From contig CALALQ010000304.1 in the NCBI GenBank assembly GCA_937925595.1, forward strand, positions 13,977-77,976: 64,000 nt of DNA. Direction: 5' to 3'. Below the pieces are notes generated by a model. The model searched no databases. It was not told the origin of the DNA and was given only the letters and a program-made list of their open reading frames with translations. The position numbers and the translations under genes were made by a program. How positions within the stretch are numbered: the first letter of the stretch is position 1; each line of letters starts with the position of its first letter. The DNA comes from an uncultured Demequina sp. Lineage in GTDB: Bacteria > Actinomycetota > Actinomycetes > Actinomycetales > Demequinaceae. This document shows, one piece after another, positions 17,109-25,702 of the stretch.

Positions 17109-17954
17109 CTACATCTCCTCGTGCGTATTCGGGTCGCCGTCGAACAGGCGGCCGTCCTCACGGGTCAGCGCGCTGATCGCCGCGACCTCCTCCTCGCTCA
17201 GCGAGAAGCCGAACACGTCGAGGTTCTGGGCCTGACGCTCCGGAGTCGCGGACTTGGGAAGGGGGATGTTGCCCAGCTCGAGCTGCCAGCGCAGAATCAC
17301 CTGAGCTGGCGTGACACCGTGACGCTCCGCAGAGTCGGCCACCACGGGCTCCGCGTACGGTGCGTTGCGCTTGCCCAGCGGGCTCCACGACTGGGTGACG
17401 ATGCCCAGCTTCTTGTGCTCGGCGCGCATCTGCTCCTGGTTGAAGTATGGGTGCAGCTCGATCTGGTTGACCACAGGGGTCACGCCCGTGTCGCCGATGA
17501 TGTTCGCGAGGTGCTCCGCGGTGAAATTGGACACGCCGATCGAGCGCGCCACGCCAGCCTCACGCAGCTCGACGAGCCCACGCCAGGCCTCGCGGTACTT
17601 GCCGGTGATGGGGTTGGGCCAGTGGATGAGCAGCACATCGATGCGGTCAAGACCCAGCGTGGCAAGGCTCTCCTTGCCCGACGCTATGGCCGCCTCGAAC
17701 TCGTGGGCGCGGCCGGGAATCTTGGTCTGGACGGTGATCTCGTCGCGGTCGGTCCCGGACTCCTTGAGGAAGTCGTTGATCGCACGGCCCACGATGTCCT
17801 CGTTGCCGTAGTTCACGGCGGAGTCGATGAGGCGGTACCCGGCGTCGAGAGCGGTGCGGATGGCGCGGTAGCCGTCCTGGTCCTTGAGGGGGTAGGTGCC
17901 AAAGCCGATTGCGGGGATCTGGAAGCCGTCGTTGAGGGTGTGTGAGGTGCTCAT
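17109..17954 (-). CDS. Aldo/keto reductase
   Basis: A 281-residue NADPH-dependent carbonyl reductase. The complete catalytic tetrad is visible: Asp44 and Tyr49 in LIDSAVNYGNE, Lys78 in VQTKIPG and His111 in LLIHWPNP. The C-terminal cofactor loop (PLPKSATPERQAQNLDVFGF) is present. It resembles 2,5-diketo-D-gluconate reductases, but substrate range in this family is broad, so only the class is called. It converges on the TetR gene without a gap and is divergent from the patatin gene. Confidence 0.93.
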   Translation of the reverse strand: MSTSHTLNDGFQIPAIGFGTYPLKDQDGYRAIRTALDAGYRLIDSAVNYGNEDIVGRAINDFLKESGTDRDEITVQTKIPGRAHEFEAAIASGKESLATLGLDRIDVLLIHWPNPITGKYREAWRGLVELREAGVARSIGVSNFTAEHLANIIGDTGVTPVVNQIELHPYFNQEQMRAEHKKLGIVTQSWSPLGKRNAPYAEPVVADSAERHGVTPAQVILRWQLELGNIPLPKSATPERQAQNLDVFGFSLSEEEVAAISALTREDGRLFDGDPNTHEEM

Positions 17955-18015
17955 GCGCCAACTGTAAGGCCGCTGGAAGGGTCGATTTCCTTACCAGGCG
18001 CATAGATTTGAGGGC

Positions 18016-18834
18016 ATGACGGTCGCGTTCGTGCTGGGAGGCGGAGGGGTTCGCGGTGCCGTCGAGGTGGGCATGCTGCGGGCACTGTTCGAACACGGCA
18101 TCACCCCTGAGCTGATCGTGGGCACGTCCATTGGCGCGATCAACGGAGCGGCCGTGGCGCACGACCCCACGCCGCGAGTGGTGGACACCCTCATGGACGC
18201 GTGGGCGTCGCCCACCGCGTCTGCCGTCTACGGCGACTCGTGGTTCCGGCAGATGCAGCGGCTCGCCCAGTCGCGCACCCACCTCAACGATCCTGGCCCG
18301 CTGCGGAGCCTGCTCGGCGAGATCATTGGAGCCCACACGCGCTTCGAAGACCTTGCCGTCCCCCTCGCTGTATGCGCGTCGAGCATCGAGCGCGCCGCGG
18401 AGGTGTGGTTCGACTCGGGGCCGGTGATCGACGCGGTGCTCGCCTCAGCGTCGGTCCCTGCCGCGCTGCCGCCAACCCTCATCGACGGCGAGCACTACGT
18501 CGACGGCGGCATCGTCAACTCGATTCCGCTGAGCGAGGCCGTTGCGCGCGGTGCGACCACGATCTTCGTGCTGCAGGTGGGTCGGGTCGAGGAGCCGCTC
18601 GCGGTGCCAACCAAGCCGTCTGAGGTGGCGAAGGTGTCCTTCGAGATCGCGCGGCGTCACCGCTTTGCCAGGGACATCGCCTCGCTGCCGCCGGGGCTTG
18701 ACGTGCACGTCCTTCCCTACGGTGGTCGCCAGCCCGGTGACCACAAGCTCTCCTCGTACCGCAAACTCGACGCGACCCATCGGCGCATCGAGGCCGCATA
18801 CTCCGCGAGCCTCGATTACCTCAGGAGCCTCTGA
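18016..18834 (+). CDS. Patatin-like phospholipase
   Basis: A 272-residue lipid acyl hydrolase. The oxyanion loop GGGGVRGAVEVG (residues 8-19), nucleophile Ser38 in GTSIG and catalytic Asp163 in VDGG form the patatin Ser-Asp dyad. No signal peptide is seen, so it probably acts at the inner face of the membrane. Its stop overlaps the start of the next gene (TGATG), an acyltransferase. A hydrolase coupled to an acyltransferase suggests phospholipid remodelling, but that partner is frameshifted here. Confidence 0.92.
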   Translation: MTVAFVLGGGGVRGAVEVGMLRALFEHGITPELIVGTSIGAINGAAVAHDPTPRVVDTLMDAWASPTASAVYGDSWFRQMQRLAQSRTHLNDPGPLRSLLGEIIGAHTRFEDLAVPLAVCASSIERAAEVWFDSGPVIDAVLASASVPAALPPTLIDGEHYVDGGIVNSIPLSEAVARGATTIFVLQVGRVEEPLAVPTKPSEVAKVSFEIARRHRFARDIASLPPGLDVHVLPYGGRQPGDHKLSSYRKLDATHRRIEAAYSASLDYLRSL

Positions 18835-19878
18835 TGCAGCGACTGTGGCGGCTGCCGCCCAGGTGGGTGCGCCGGTTGGTGCTCGCCCCGCTCGTGGTGC
18901 TCACCGCATTCGTGTGGCTGCCCGTCGCGGCGTGGCTCGTGGTGATCGTGGCAGGCGTGGTGGCGTGGGCGCTGCCCGGACGGCTGAGGATCCTGCGCGT
19001 GGTGTTCATGGTGGGCCTGTACCTGCTGTGGGACGCGGCGGCGCTGGTCGCGATGTTCGGGCTGTGGATCGCCTCTGGCTTTGGCATATGGATGAAGCGA
19101 CCGTTCTTCCAGCGCGTGCACTACCACCTCGCGGCGGCGATGCTCGGCTCGCTGTTCTGGGCCGCGCGCAAACTGCTGAGGCTCACCATCGAGGTTGACG
19201 ATTCCGAAGGCCACCTGGACCCCCACGGTGAGCGACTGATCGTCGCGAGCCGTCACGCAGGACCAGGCGATTCGTTCATTATTGTGCACGCTGCTCAACC
19301 GGTATGGCAGGGAGCCCGCGATCGTGCTCAAGGACACCCTGCAGTGGGACCCGGCCATCGACGTGCTCCTCAATCGCCTCCCCACTCGCTTCGTCACACC
19401 GCACCGCGACACCCGTCCGGGCCAGCCCACCGGCTCGGAGGCGATCGGCGAACTGGCGGCCGGGCTTGACGCCAACGATGCGCTGCTGATCTTTCCCGAG
19501 GGAGGAAACGTCACCCCCGGCCGGCGCCTGCGACGCATCAAGCAGCTGCGCGCCTCCGGCCGCCACGACTTCGCCGAGCGTGCGGAGGCGATGACCAACG
19601 TGATGGCTCCCCATGCAGGTGGGCTGCTCACCGCGATCGCCGCCGCTCCCGACGCGGAGATCGTCATGCTGGGCCACACCGGACTCGACCGCCTCGAGAC
19701 GGTGGGCGACATCTGGCGAGAGCTGCCAGTGGACAAGAAGATCATCCTCAAGTCATGGACCGCGAGTCCCGCACCTCAGGCCCACGCGGAAGCGTGGCTT
19801 TTCGAATGGTGGGAGCGCGTTGACCGGTGGGTCGGCGAGAACCAAGCCACAGCGTCGGGCAGTGAGAGCGGCGACTAG
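18834..19878 (+). pseudogene. 1-acyl-sn-glycerol-3-phosphate acyltransferase-like membrane protein, frameshifted
   Basis: Two overlapping reading frames together encode one PlsC-like protein. The first part (from ATG 18834) has two hydrophobic N-terminal segments and the acyltransferase motif SRHAGPGDSF (H-x4-D). The rest (in the +1 frame from about 19285 to 19878) begins CTLLNRYGREPAIVLKDTL and carries the second motif FPEGGNVTPGRR. The break falls near 19284-19291, where GTGCACGCTGCTC looks as if two bases were lost from an expected GTGCACGCGCTGCTC. Without the shift the protein would be ~348 residues. Either a real inactivating deletion or a sequence error; no slippery heptamer is visible for programmed shifting. 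Confidence 0.8.
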
Positions 19879-20813
19879 GCGAACAGAGCGCTGACGGACT
19901 CGCCAGAGTGGATGCGGCGCACCGCTTCGGCGAACGCGGGCGCGGCACTCAACACCGTGAGCTTGGGATGAGAGAACGTCAGCGTGTGCGGCACGGTGTC
20001 CGTGGTGACAATTTCGCTGACTCGCGGGTCGTCGCCGATGCGCTCTAGAGCGCCGTTGCTGAAGATGCCGTGCGTGCAGGCGATCGAGATGCGGCGCGCG
20101 CCCGCGTCGGAGAGTGTGTCGAGGATCGCCGAGATGGTGGTGCCGTTGGCGATCTCGTCGTCGAGGACAATCACGTCGCGATCGGCCACATCGCCGATCA
20201 GGTGCGAGATCTCCACCCGGTCACCCTGGAAGCGCTCCTTGGCGCCGGCGGCGACGGGGGTGCCCAGCAGCCGGGCGAAGCGAGAGGCGGACTTCGCGTT
20301 GCCCAGGTCAGGGGAGACCACCGTGGTGTTCGCGAGGTCGTGGGCGCGGAAATGCGAGGCGAGCTCCTCGAGCGCATGCAGCTGATCCGTGGGGATGCGG
20401 AAGAACGCGTGCACCTGGGGCGCGTGAAGCGTCATGGTGAGGATGCGGTTGGCGCCGGCCGTGACGAGCATGTCCGCCATGAGGCGGCCGCCGATCGAGA
20501 TGCGCGGGTGGTCCTTCTTGTCGCTGCGTGCGTACGCGAAGTGCGGCATGATCGCGGTCACGCGGCGGGCAGACGCGCCACGGGCCGCATCGATCATGAG
20601 CAGCAGCTCCACGAGGTTCTCCTGCGTGGGTGCCACGATGGGCTGCACCAGGAACACGTCGCGCTCGCGGACGTTCTCCAGCAGCTGGACCTCGAGGCAG
20701 TCATTGGCGAAGCGCTGCAGCTTCGACTCGCTCAGCGGAACGTCGAGCGCGGCGCACATCGCCTCCGCGAACTGCTTGCCACCGGTGCCTGCAAAGACGC
20801 GGATTGACTCCAT
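19875..20813 (-). CDS. prs: Ribose-phosphate pyrophosphokinase (PRPP synthetase) homologue
   Basis: A 312-residue protein with the two phosphoribosyltransferase-like domains of PRPP synthetases. The N-terminal ATP-site region (VFLVQPIVAPTQENLVELLL), the flexible-loop region (FAYARSDKKDHPRISIGGRL) and the ribose-phosphate loop are present. That loop reads VLDDEIANGTT, whereas the common form is close to DDMIDTGGT, and the usual DVGG segment reads DLGNAKSAS. It may therefore be a divergent paralogue rather than the main housekeeping enzyme. It converges on the broken acyltransferase with a 4-bp overlap. The fold is very likely, the exact substrate less so. Confidence 0.82.
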   Translation of the reverse strand: MESIRVFAGTGGKQFAEAMCAALDVPLSESKLQRFANDCLEVQLLENVRERDVFLVQPIVAPTQENLVELLLMIDAARGASARRVTAIMPHFAYARSDKKDHPRISIGGRLMADMLVTAGANRILTMTLHAPQVHAFFRIPTDQLHALEELASHFRAHDLANTTVVSPDLGNAKSASRFARLLGTPVAAGAKERFQGDRVEISHLIGDVADRDVIVLDDEIANGTTISAILDTLSDAGARRISIACTHGIFSNGALERIGDDPRVSEIVTTDTVPHTLTFSHPKLTVLSAAPAFAEAVRRIHSGESVSALFA

Positions 20814-20872
20814 GCTGTGAATCCTAACCGTGCATGGAATGTGACGGGCGGCCGACGGTGTTGGATGGAGAC

Positions 20873-21508
20873 ATGAGCAACATCACCGTTCTTGGCGGAA
20901 ACGGCTACACCGGCGCGGCAGTGGTCGCAGAGGCACTGCGTCGCGGCCACACCGTCTCCATCGTGTCCCGTTCGCAGCCCCAGGCCCCGCTCGCCGGAGT
21001 TCGCTATGTCACCGGATCGGCGCTCGATCCCGAGGTGCTCGACTCCGCGCTCGAGGGCGCCGACGCCGTGGTCATGGCGGTCTCCTCTCGCGACGGCGGC
21101 CCACAGATCGCGCCGGAGCTGGCGTCGCTGCTTGTGAAGCGAGCTGGCCCGCGTCGGCTCGCCGTCGTTGGCGGCTTCTCCTCGCTGCGGCCTGCGGAGG
21201 GCGCCCCTCGCTTCATCGAGGCGGGAGTGCCAGAGCAGTACCGCGCGGAGGCAGAGGCGGGGCATGGCTCGCTCGAGGTGCTGCAGGGCGCTCCGGAGGG
21301 AGTGGACTGGGTGTTCTTCTCCCCGGCAGCGAAGTTCGGCGCATGGTTCCCGGTGGAGCCCAGCGGTGCGTACCGCTTGGGCGGGGAGGTCGCGATCCTC
21401 GACGAGGAGGGCAACTCCTACCTCCACGCCGAAGACCTTGCGCTCGCGATCCTCGACATCATCGAGTCCGGCGACCACTCGCGCGAACACGTCTCCGTAG
21501 TCTCCTAG
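20873..21508 (+). CDS. NAD(P)H-binding oxidoreductase (NmrA/YwnB-like)
   Basis: A 211-residue atypical SDR. The dinucleotide motif ITVLGGNGYTGAAV is at the N-terminus, and there is no YxxxK catalytic pair, as in NmrA-like NAD(P)H-binding proteins. The ATG at 20873 places this motif at residues 3-16; the frame continues upstream without homologous sequence. It ends 3 bp before the siderophore-interacting protein gene, so the two probably form an operon. The substrate is unknown. Confidence 0.83.
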   Translation: MSNITVLGGNGYTGAAVVAEALRRGHTVSIVSRSQPQAPLAGVRYVTGSALDPEVLDSALEGADAVVMAVSSRDGGPQIAPELASLLVKRAGPRRLAVVGGFSSLRPAEGAPRFIEAGVPEQYRAEAEAGHGSLEVLQGAPEGVDWVFFSPAAKFGAWFPVEPSGAYRLGGEVAILDEEGNSYLHAEDLALAILDIIESGDHSREHVSVVS

Positions 21509-21511
21509 TCC

Positions 21512-22231
21512 GTGGCTCAGTCCCGCCCGGTGCGCACCGCGACCGTCCTTGCGACGTCGTGGCTCAACCCCTCGATGGTGCGCGTCGAACTGCGCGTCGA
21601 AGGCGGGCTTGGCGAGGGGCTGTTCGCCGACTCGTACGTGAAGCTGCTCTTCGACGGCGTGCCGCGCGCCTACACGGTGCGCCGCGCGGTGGGCGAGGAC
21701 GTGTGGATCGACTTCGTTGTTCACGGCGACGAGGGACTCGCTGGGCCCTGGGCGGCCGCGGCGGTTCCCGGCAACGCGATCGAGTTCGTTGGGCCTGGCG
21801 GCGCATGGTCGCCTCGCCCCGGCGCGGACCTCCATGTGTTCATTGGTGACGAGAGCGCTTTGCCGGCCATAGCGTCGGGCCTCGAGAGGCTTGGCGGGGC
21901 ACCATCCGTGGTGTTCGCCGAGATCGCCGGACCCGGCAATGAGTATCCGCTCGACGCCCAGGTGACGTGGGTGCACCGAGGTGACGCGCTGTATGGGTCG
22001 CGCCTTGTGGACGCGGTGCTGGCCGCTGGGGTGCCGGCAGGTGATCTTGAGGTGTTCCTCCACGGCAATGCGGAGATGGTGCGGCCCCTGCGCAGGTGGC
22101 TGCTGCGAGAGGTGGGGCTGCCGCGAGAGCACCTGTCAGCGTCGGGCTACTGGCGAGCGGGCCTGACGGATGAGGCCTGGCGAGCGACAAAGCGAGACTT
22201 CAACGCGGCAATGGAAGCGGAGACGAGCTAG
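21512..22231 (+). CDS. Siderophore-interacting protein (FAD-binding ferric-siderophore reductase)
   Basis: A 239-residue SIP/ViuB-family flavin reductase that releases iron from imported siderophores. The FAD-binding signature PRAYTVRR (about residues 50-57) and the family features VDFVVHG-like, GPWAAAAVPG and HVFIGDESALPAI are present. The C-terminal NAD(P)H domain ends with HGNAEMVRPLRRWLLRE and ASGYWRAG. It begins with GTG 3 bp after the preceding oxidoreductase. No siderophore transporter is nearby. Confidence 0.93.
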   Translation: MAQSRPVRTATVLATSWLNPSMVRVELRVEGGLGEGLFADSYVKLLFDGVPRAYTVRRAVGEDVWIDFVVHGDEGLAGPWAAAAVPGNAIEFVGPGGAWSPRPGADLHVFIGDESALPAIASGLERLGGAPSVVFAEIAGPGNEYPLDAQVTWVHRGDALYGSRLVDAVLAAGVPAGDLEVFLHGNAEMVRPLRRWLLREVGLPREHLSASGYWRAGLTDEAWRATKRDFNAAMEAETS

Positions 22232-22287
22232 CCCCGCGCCCCGCCGCGCCCCGCCCCCGCCGCCGTCCCCCGCGGCCGTCCCCCGCG

Positions 22288-22352
22288 GTTTAGGCAAGTC
22301 ACATGCACTGTTCGGGGACGCAACCCCAAGTTTTAGGCAGCTCACTGGCACT
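22288..22352 (+). repeat. Two tandem copies of a 23-bp dispersed repeat
   Basis: GTTTAGGCAAGTCACATGCACT (22288-22309) and a second copy, GTTTTAGGCAGCTCACTGGCAC plus T (22330-22352), are spaced 42 bp start to start in the gap after the SIP gene. Five more copies lie at 56519-56742. The gap also holds a run of GC-rich CCCCGC sequence before the first copy. Confidence 0.8.
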
Positions 22353-22365
22353 CGCGGCGCAAGAC

Positions 22366-22701
22366 CTACACCTCTGCGAACGAGTCCACGGCCGCGAGTG
22401 CGGACTCCATGAACGTCTCTTCGCCAATCGTGTTCACCTTGAAGAACACGGCTCGGCTCCCGCCGGACGTCGTCAGCGCCACCTTGAGGTCGCTGCCCAC
22501 CGCGAGGATCGCCACGTTCAGGGTGAGGCGATTGCCGCCCGAGACGCTGTAGCGCTCGTAGGTGCGCAGGATGAGCCGAGCGTCGCCCGTGCACAGCTCG
22601 TCCTGTGCCTCGATCGAGGCGGAGATGCTCTCCGTGATGACGTTGTCCAAGTGGTTGGCGAGGCCATCGGCCGATCCGCTGAGTGTCCTGGTCTCGTACA
22701 T
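22366..22701 (-). CDS. Hypothetical protein, 111 residues
   Basis: A small soluble alpha/beta protein that begins MYETRTLSGSADGLANHLDN. It reads as a short SHS2- or DUF6054-like fold (strand-helix-strand pattern with LILRTYERYSVSGGNRLTLN), but I am not certain of the family. The frame is open further upstream to 22899, but that part is antisense to the alcohol dehydrogenase start and unlikely to be coding; the ATG at 22701 is chosen. It is divergent from the alcohol dehydrogenase. Confidence 0.65.
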   Translation of the reverse strand: MYETRTLSGSADGLANHLDNVITESISASIEAQDELCTGDARLILRTYERYSVSGGNRLTLNVAILAVGSDLKVALTTSGGSRAVFFKVNTIGEETFMESALAAVDSFAEV

Positions 22702-22795
22702 ACCTATGCCCCCTCCATCGCGGTTGGCAGGAGCGTATCGGAACGCCGCCCCTGGGGTACTCGCTGGGCATGACGACATCTCGTGGAGCGCGGTC

Positions 22796-23998
22796 ATGCG
22801 CGCGCTGACGTGGCAAGGGCGCGAGGACGTGCGCGTCGAGACCGTTCCGGACCCCGTCATCAAGGAGCCCACGGACGCGATCATTCGCGTGACCTCCACG
22901 GCAATCTGCGGCAGCGACCTGCACCTGTATTCGGTGCTGGGTGCCTACCTCTCGCCGGGCGACATCCTGGGCCACGAGGCCATGGGCGTCGTTGAGGAGG
23001 TGGGTGCGGAGGCCAGCCGTCTCAAGGTGGGCGACCGCGTCGTGGTGCCGTTCGGCATCGCGTGCGGCTCGTGCTTCATGTGCCGCTCCGGGCTTCAGTC
23101 GCAGTGCGAGACCACCCAGGTGCGCGAGGAGGGCAAGGGCGCCGCACTGTTCGGCTACACCAAGCTGTACGGCTCCGTAGCTGGCGGCCAGGCCGAATAC
23201 CTGCGGGTTCCGCGGGCGGACGTGGGACCCATCGTCGTGCCTGACGACGGCTCTCCGGATGAGCGCTACCTTTACCTTTCCGATGTCCTGCCCACCGCCT
23301 GGCAGGCGGTCGAGTACGCGTCCGTCCCCACGGGTGGTTCCGTGGTGGTGCTGGGTCTTGGCCCCATCGGCCAGATGGCTGCGCGCATCGCTCGGCACCG
23401 GGGCGCGTCGGTTGTCATTGGAATCGACTCTGTCCCCGAGCGACTCGAGATGGCAGCGCGTCACGGCATCGAGGTGATCGACACTCGCGGCGACGTGGAC
23501 CTGCTCGACGCCGTGCGGTCCCGCACCAACGGTCGCGGTGCGGCTGCGGTGATCGACGCGGTGGGCATGGAGGCGCACGGCTCGCCGCTCGCGCACGCCG
23601 CGCACCGGATGGTCAGCCGGCTCCCCTCTGCGATCGCGGAGCCGATCATCGAGCATGCCGCGATCGACCGCCTTGACGCTCTTCACACCGCAATCACCCT
23701 GGCCCGCCGCGGCGGCACGGTGTCCGTTGTCGGCGTCTACGGCGGCGCCCTGGACCCGATGCCCATGATGGAGATCTTCGACAAGCAGCTCACCCTGCGC
23801 TTTGGCCAGGCGAACGTGCTGCGGTGGGTTCCTGAGCTCACGTGGCTCGTGAGCCGCCGCGACGATCCCCTGGGAGTCATGGATCTGCGCACGCACCGCC
23901 TCCCCCTCGAGAGCGCGCCCGGGGCCTACGAGATGTTCCAACGCAAAGAGGACGGCTGCATCAAGGTCGTGCTCGATCCTTGGGAGGCTGCGGCATGA
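22796..23998 (+). CDS. Zinc-dependent alcohol dehydrogenase (MDR superfamily)
   Basis: A 400-residue cytoplasmic dehydrogenase. The catalytic zinc ligands are Cys38 in TAICGSDLH and His60/Glu61 in GHEAMG. The structural zinc lobe has all four cysteines (Cys90, Cys93, Cys96, Cys104), and the NAD(P) motif VVVLGLGPIGQMAARIARH follows. It resembles the formaldehyde/glutathione-independent dehydrogenase group with long C-terminal extension, but the substrate is not clear. It overlaps the next gene by 4 bp (ATGA). A long upstream extension in frame is rejected because it is antisense to the neighbouring gene. Confidence 0.92.
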   Translation: MRALTWQGREDVRVETVPDPVIKEPTDAIIRVTSTAICGSDLHLYSVLGAYLSPGDILGHEAMGVVEEVGAEASRLKVGDRVVVPFGIACGSCFMCRSGLQSQCETTQVREEGKGAALFGYTKLYGSVAGGQAEYLRVPRADVGPIVVPDDGSPDERYLYLSDVLPTAWQAVEYASVPTGGSVVVLGLGPIGQMAARIARHRGASVVIGIDSVPERLEMAARHGIEVIDTRGDVDLLDAVRSRTNGRGAAAVIDAVGMEAHGSPLAHAAHRMVSRLPSAIAEPIIEHAAIDRLDALHTAITLARRGGTVSVVGVYGGALDPMPMMEIFDKQLTLRFGQANVLRWVPELTWLVSRRDDPLGVMDLRTHRLPLESAPGAYEMFQRKEDGCIKVVLDPWEAAA

Positions 23999-25068
23999 AG
24001 CTGGTGATCATCGGCGCGAGCGGCAACGTTGGCACTGCGCTGCTGAAAGCAATCGGCGAGTCGAGCGACATCACGGATGTCAGGGCCGTCGCCCGGCGCG
24101 TCCCTCGCGGCAACGCAGCGCCTCCGTATGACATCCCCTGGTGGCGGGCCATCGACGTCGGCGCGGTAGGGGCCGACGCTGTGGTTGCCGACCTCGCCCA
24201 GGTCATGGAGGGCGCGGACGTCGTCATTCAGCTCGCGTGGATCATTCAGCCCAACCACAACCGCGAAATGCTGCGCCGGGTGAACGTGCACGGCACGTCG
24301 CGGGTACTCGCGGCCGCGCGGGCGGCGGGGGTGCCGCACCTGGTTGTTGCGTCCTCGGTGAGCGCCTACTCGCGAACTGAGGACGATCGGCCGCGCGATG
24401 AGACGTGGCCCACCGGCGGGATCTCCTCAAGCGAGTACTCGGTGGACAAGGCCGCTGTCGAGCGCATGCTCGACGACCATGAGCGCAACTTCCCTCAACT
24501 TCTCATCACCCGGCTGCGGCCGGCGTTGATCTTCCAGCGCGCCGTTGGCGCGCAAGTGATGCGCAACTTCATGGCGCCGCTCATTCCCAGGTCTGCTTTC
24601 AGTGGCAACCTGCCGCTCGTGCCGCTTCCCGGTGGCGCCAAGATCCAGGCGGTTCATGCCGACGACGTGGCGCAGGCCTACCTCGCCGCAGTGCGCAATC
24701 CCGTGGGTGGCGCGTTCAACATCGCGGCGGATGACGTTCTTGATGGGGACGCGCTGGCCCGGCTCCTGGATCACGGTCGCTCGCTGTCCGTTCCGCCGCG
24801 CGTCATGCGCGCACTCCTGTGGGCAGCGTGGCAGGCGCGCATCATGGCGGCGAGCCCAGGCTGGATGGATCTCGCGGACATGTCGCCGCTGATGCACACG
24901 GACAAGGCGCAGGCCGTGCTCGGCTGGTCGCCGCAGCGCTCCGCCTACGACACCCTCGCCGAATTGCTCGACGGTATGGCCAACGGGATCGGCGCACCCA
25001 GCCCTCCGCTGAGGCCGCGTGGGTACTCGGCCCGCAACAGCGTCGGCGTGGCTGGCGCCGCCGCTTAG
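23995..25068 (+). CDS. NAD-dependent epimerase/dehydratase-family protein
   Basis: A 357-residue extended SDR. The GASGNVGTAL Rossmann motif is at residues 7-16 and the catalytic pair appears as YSVDKAAVE (YxxxK, about residue 148). The C-terminal region fits the sugar-nucleotide epimerase-like group, but the substrate is unknown. The 4-bp overlap with the alcohol dehydrogenase indicates a two-gene oxidoreductase operon. The gene ends 8 bp before the convergent MazF-type toxin gene. Confidence 0.88.
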   Translation: MKLVIIGASGNVGTALLKAIGESSDITDVRAVARRVPRGNAAPPYDIPWWRAIDVGAVGADAVVADLAQVMEGADVVIQLAWIIQPNHNREMLRRVNVHGTSRVLAAARAAGVPHLVVASSVSAYSRTEDDRPRDETWPTGGISSSEYSVDKAAVERMLDDHERNFPQLLITRLRPALIFQRAVGAQVMRNFMAPLIPRSAFSGNLPLVPLPGGAKIQAVHADDVAQAYLAAVRNPVGGAFNIAADDVLDGDALARLLDHGRSLSVPPRVMRALLWAAWQARIMAASPGWMDLADMSPLMHTDKAQAVLGWSPQRSAYDTLAELLDGMANGIGAPSPPLRPRGYSARNSVGVAGAAA

Positions 25069-25076
25069 GTGGGAGG

Positions 25077-25424
25077 CTAGAGACCCAGGTAGAGGCGGAT
25101 CGCGTTATCTATCGCATTGCTGACCGGGGGCGGCACCGCGCCGATGCGTTCAACGAGGCGAGTGACGGAGATTGTCCGAATCTGCTCCGCTTGGGCTTTG
25201 GACGCGGTTGGCAGGCCGCCGGTTCCGGCAGGCAGCAGCACTTGAAACGGGTAGACATTGGTTGTGTTCGTGGTTACCGGCACCACCGTGACCATGCCGT
25301 TTGCGCGAGTCATCGCGGCCTTGACCAGCGCGTCGCGTCCCACGATCACCGCTGGCCGGCGCTTCGCCGCCTCGGAGCCCCGGACGGGGTCAAGGTCGAC
25401 CCACCATACGTCGCCGCGGCTCAC
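25077..25424 (-). CDS. mazF: MazF/PemK-family endoribonuclease toxin
   Basis: A 115-residue mRNA interferase-like toxin. The family start SRGDVWWVDLDPVRGSE and the RPAVIVGRDALV strand are visible, and the C-terminal region (TISVTRLVERIG) fits. The GTG at 25424 overlaps the antitoxin stop by 4 bp (GTGA); an ATG nine codons upstream would overlap by 31 bp and is less likely. With the upstream small gene it forms a toxin-antitoxin module with the usual antitoxin-first order. It is the cytoplasmic growth-inhibiting member; target specificity cannot be read from sequence. Confidence 0.88.
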   Translation of the reverse strand: MSRGDVWWVDLDPVRGSEAAKRRPAVIVGRDALVKAAMTRANGMVTVVPVTTNTTNVYPFQVLLPAGTGGLPTASKAQAEQIRTISVTRLVERIGAVPPPVSNAIDNAIRLYLGL

Positions 25425-25651
25425 AAGCCGTCGCCGACGGTCGAGTCCCACAGCGCGGCATCCTCGGAGTCTTGCTCATCGAAGGCCGCGAGGAGCTGCT
25501 GCGCGAGTCGCGTCTCAAGAGCGGATCCGCGCATGTGTTCGATCGCGAGATGGATTGCTCCCGAACGTCCCGTGGCGAACCCCTGTTGGACGAGCGAGTC
25601 GAGCACCGCGAGGTCCTGCTCTGGAAGGCTGACGCTGATCTTGAAGGTCAT
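25421..25651 (-). CDS. Ribbon-helix-helix antitoxin (MazE-like)
   Basis: A 76-residue protein with an N-terminal ribbon-helix-helix DNA-binding segment (FKISVSLPEQDLAVLDSLVQ) and an acidic C-terminal tail (AAFDEQDSEDAALWDS) that would bind the toxin. It precedes the MazF-type gene with a 4-bp overlap. A 16-bp perfect palindrome 8 bp upstream of the start fits autoregulation by such proteins. Confidence 0.82.
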   Translation of the reverse strand: MTFKISVSLPEQDLAVLDSLVQQGFATGRSGAIHLAIEHMRGSALETRLAQQLLAAFDEQDSEDAALWDSTVGDGL

Positions 25652-25658
25652 CCTTCGA

Positions 25659-25674
25659 TGCTACCCCGGTAGCA
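25659..25674. promoter_or_regulatory. Palindromic operator of the toxin-antitoxin module
   Basis: TGCTACCCCGGTAGCA has arms TGCTACC/GGTAGCA around a CC centre. It lies immediately upstream of the antitoxin start and overlaps a TAGCAT -10-like hexamer on the minus strand, so binding would block transcription. The transcript would have almost no leader. Confidence 0.6.
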
Positions 25675-25702
25675 CCGGGTCCGGAAGGGCGTGTGGAAAG
25701 GG

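Noticed and set aside
19270..19300. Programmed frameshifting in the acyltransferase gene
   Set aside because: No slippery heptamer, no downstream pseudoknot evident, and the change looks like a two-base loss in a GC run.
22288..22352. CRISPR-like spacing of the 23-bp repeats here and at 56519-56742
   Set aside because: Only two to three copies per array, degenerate repeats, mixed orientation and no cas genes in the window.
22562..22795. N-terminal extension of the alcohol dehydrogenase
   Set aside because: It is antisense to the small gene at 22366-22701 and lacks dehydrogenase sequence; homology starts at the ATG at 22796.
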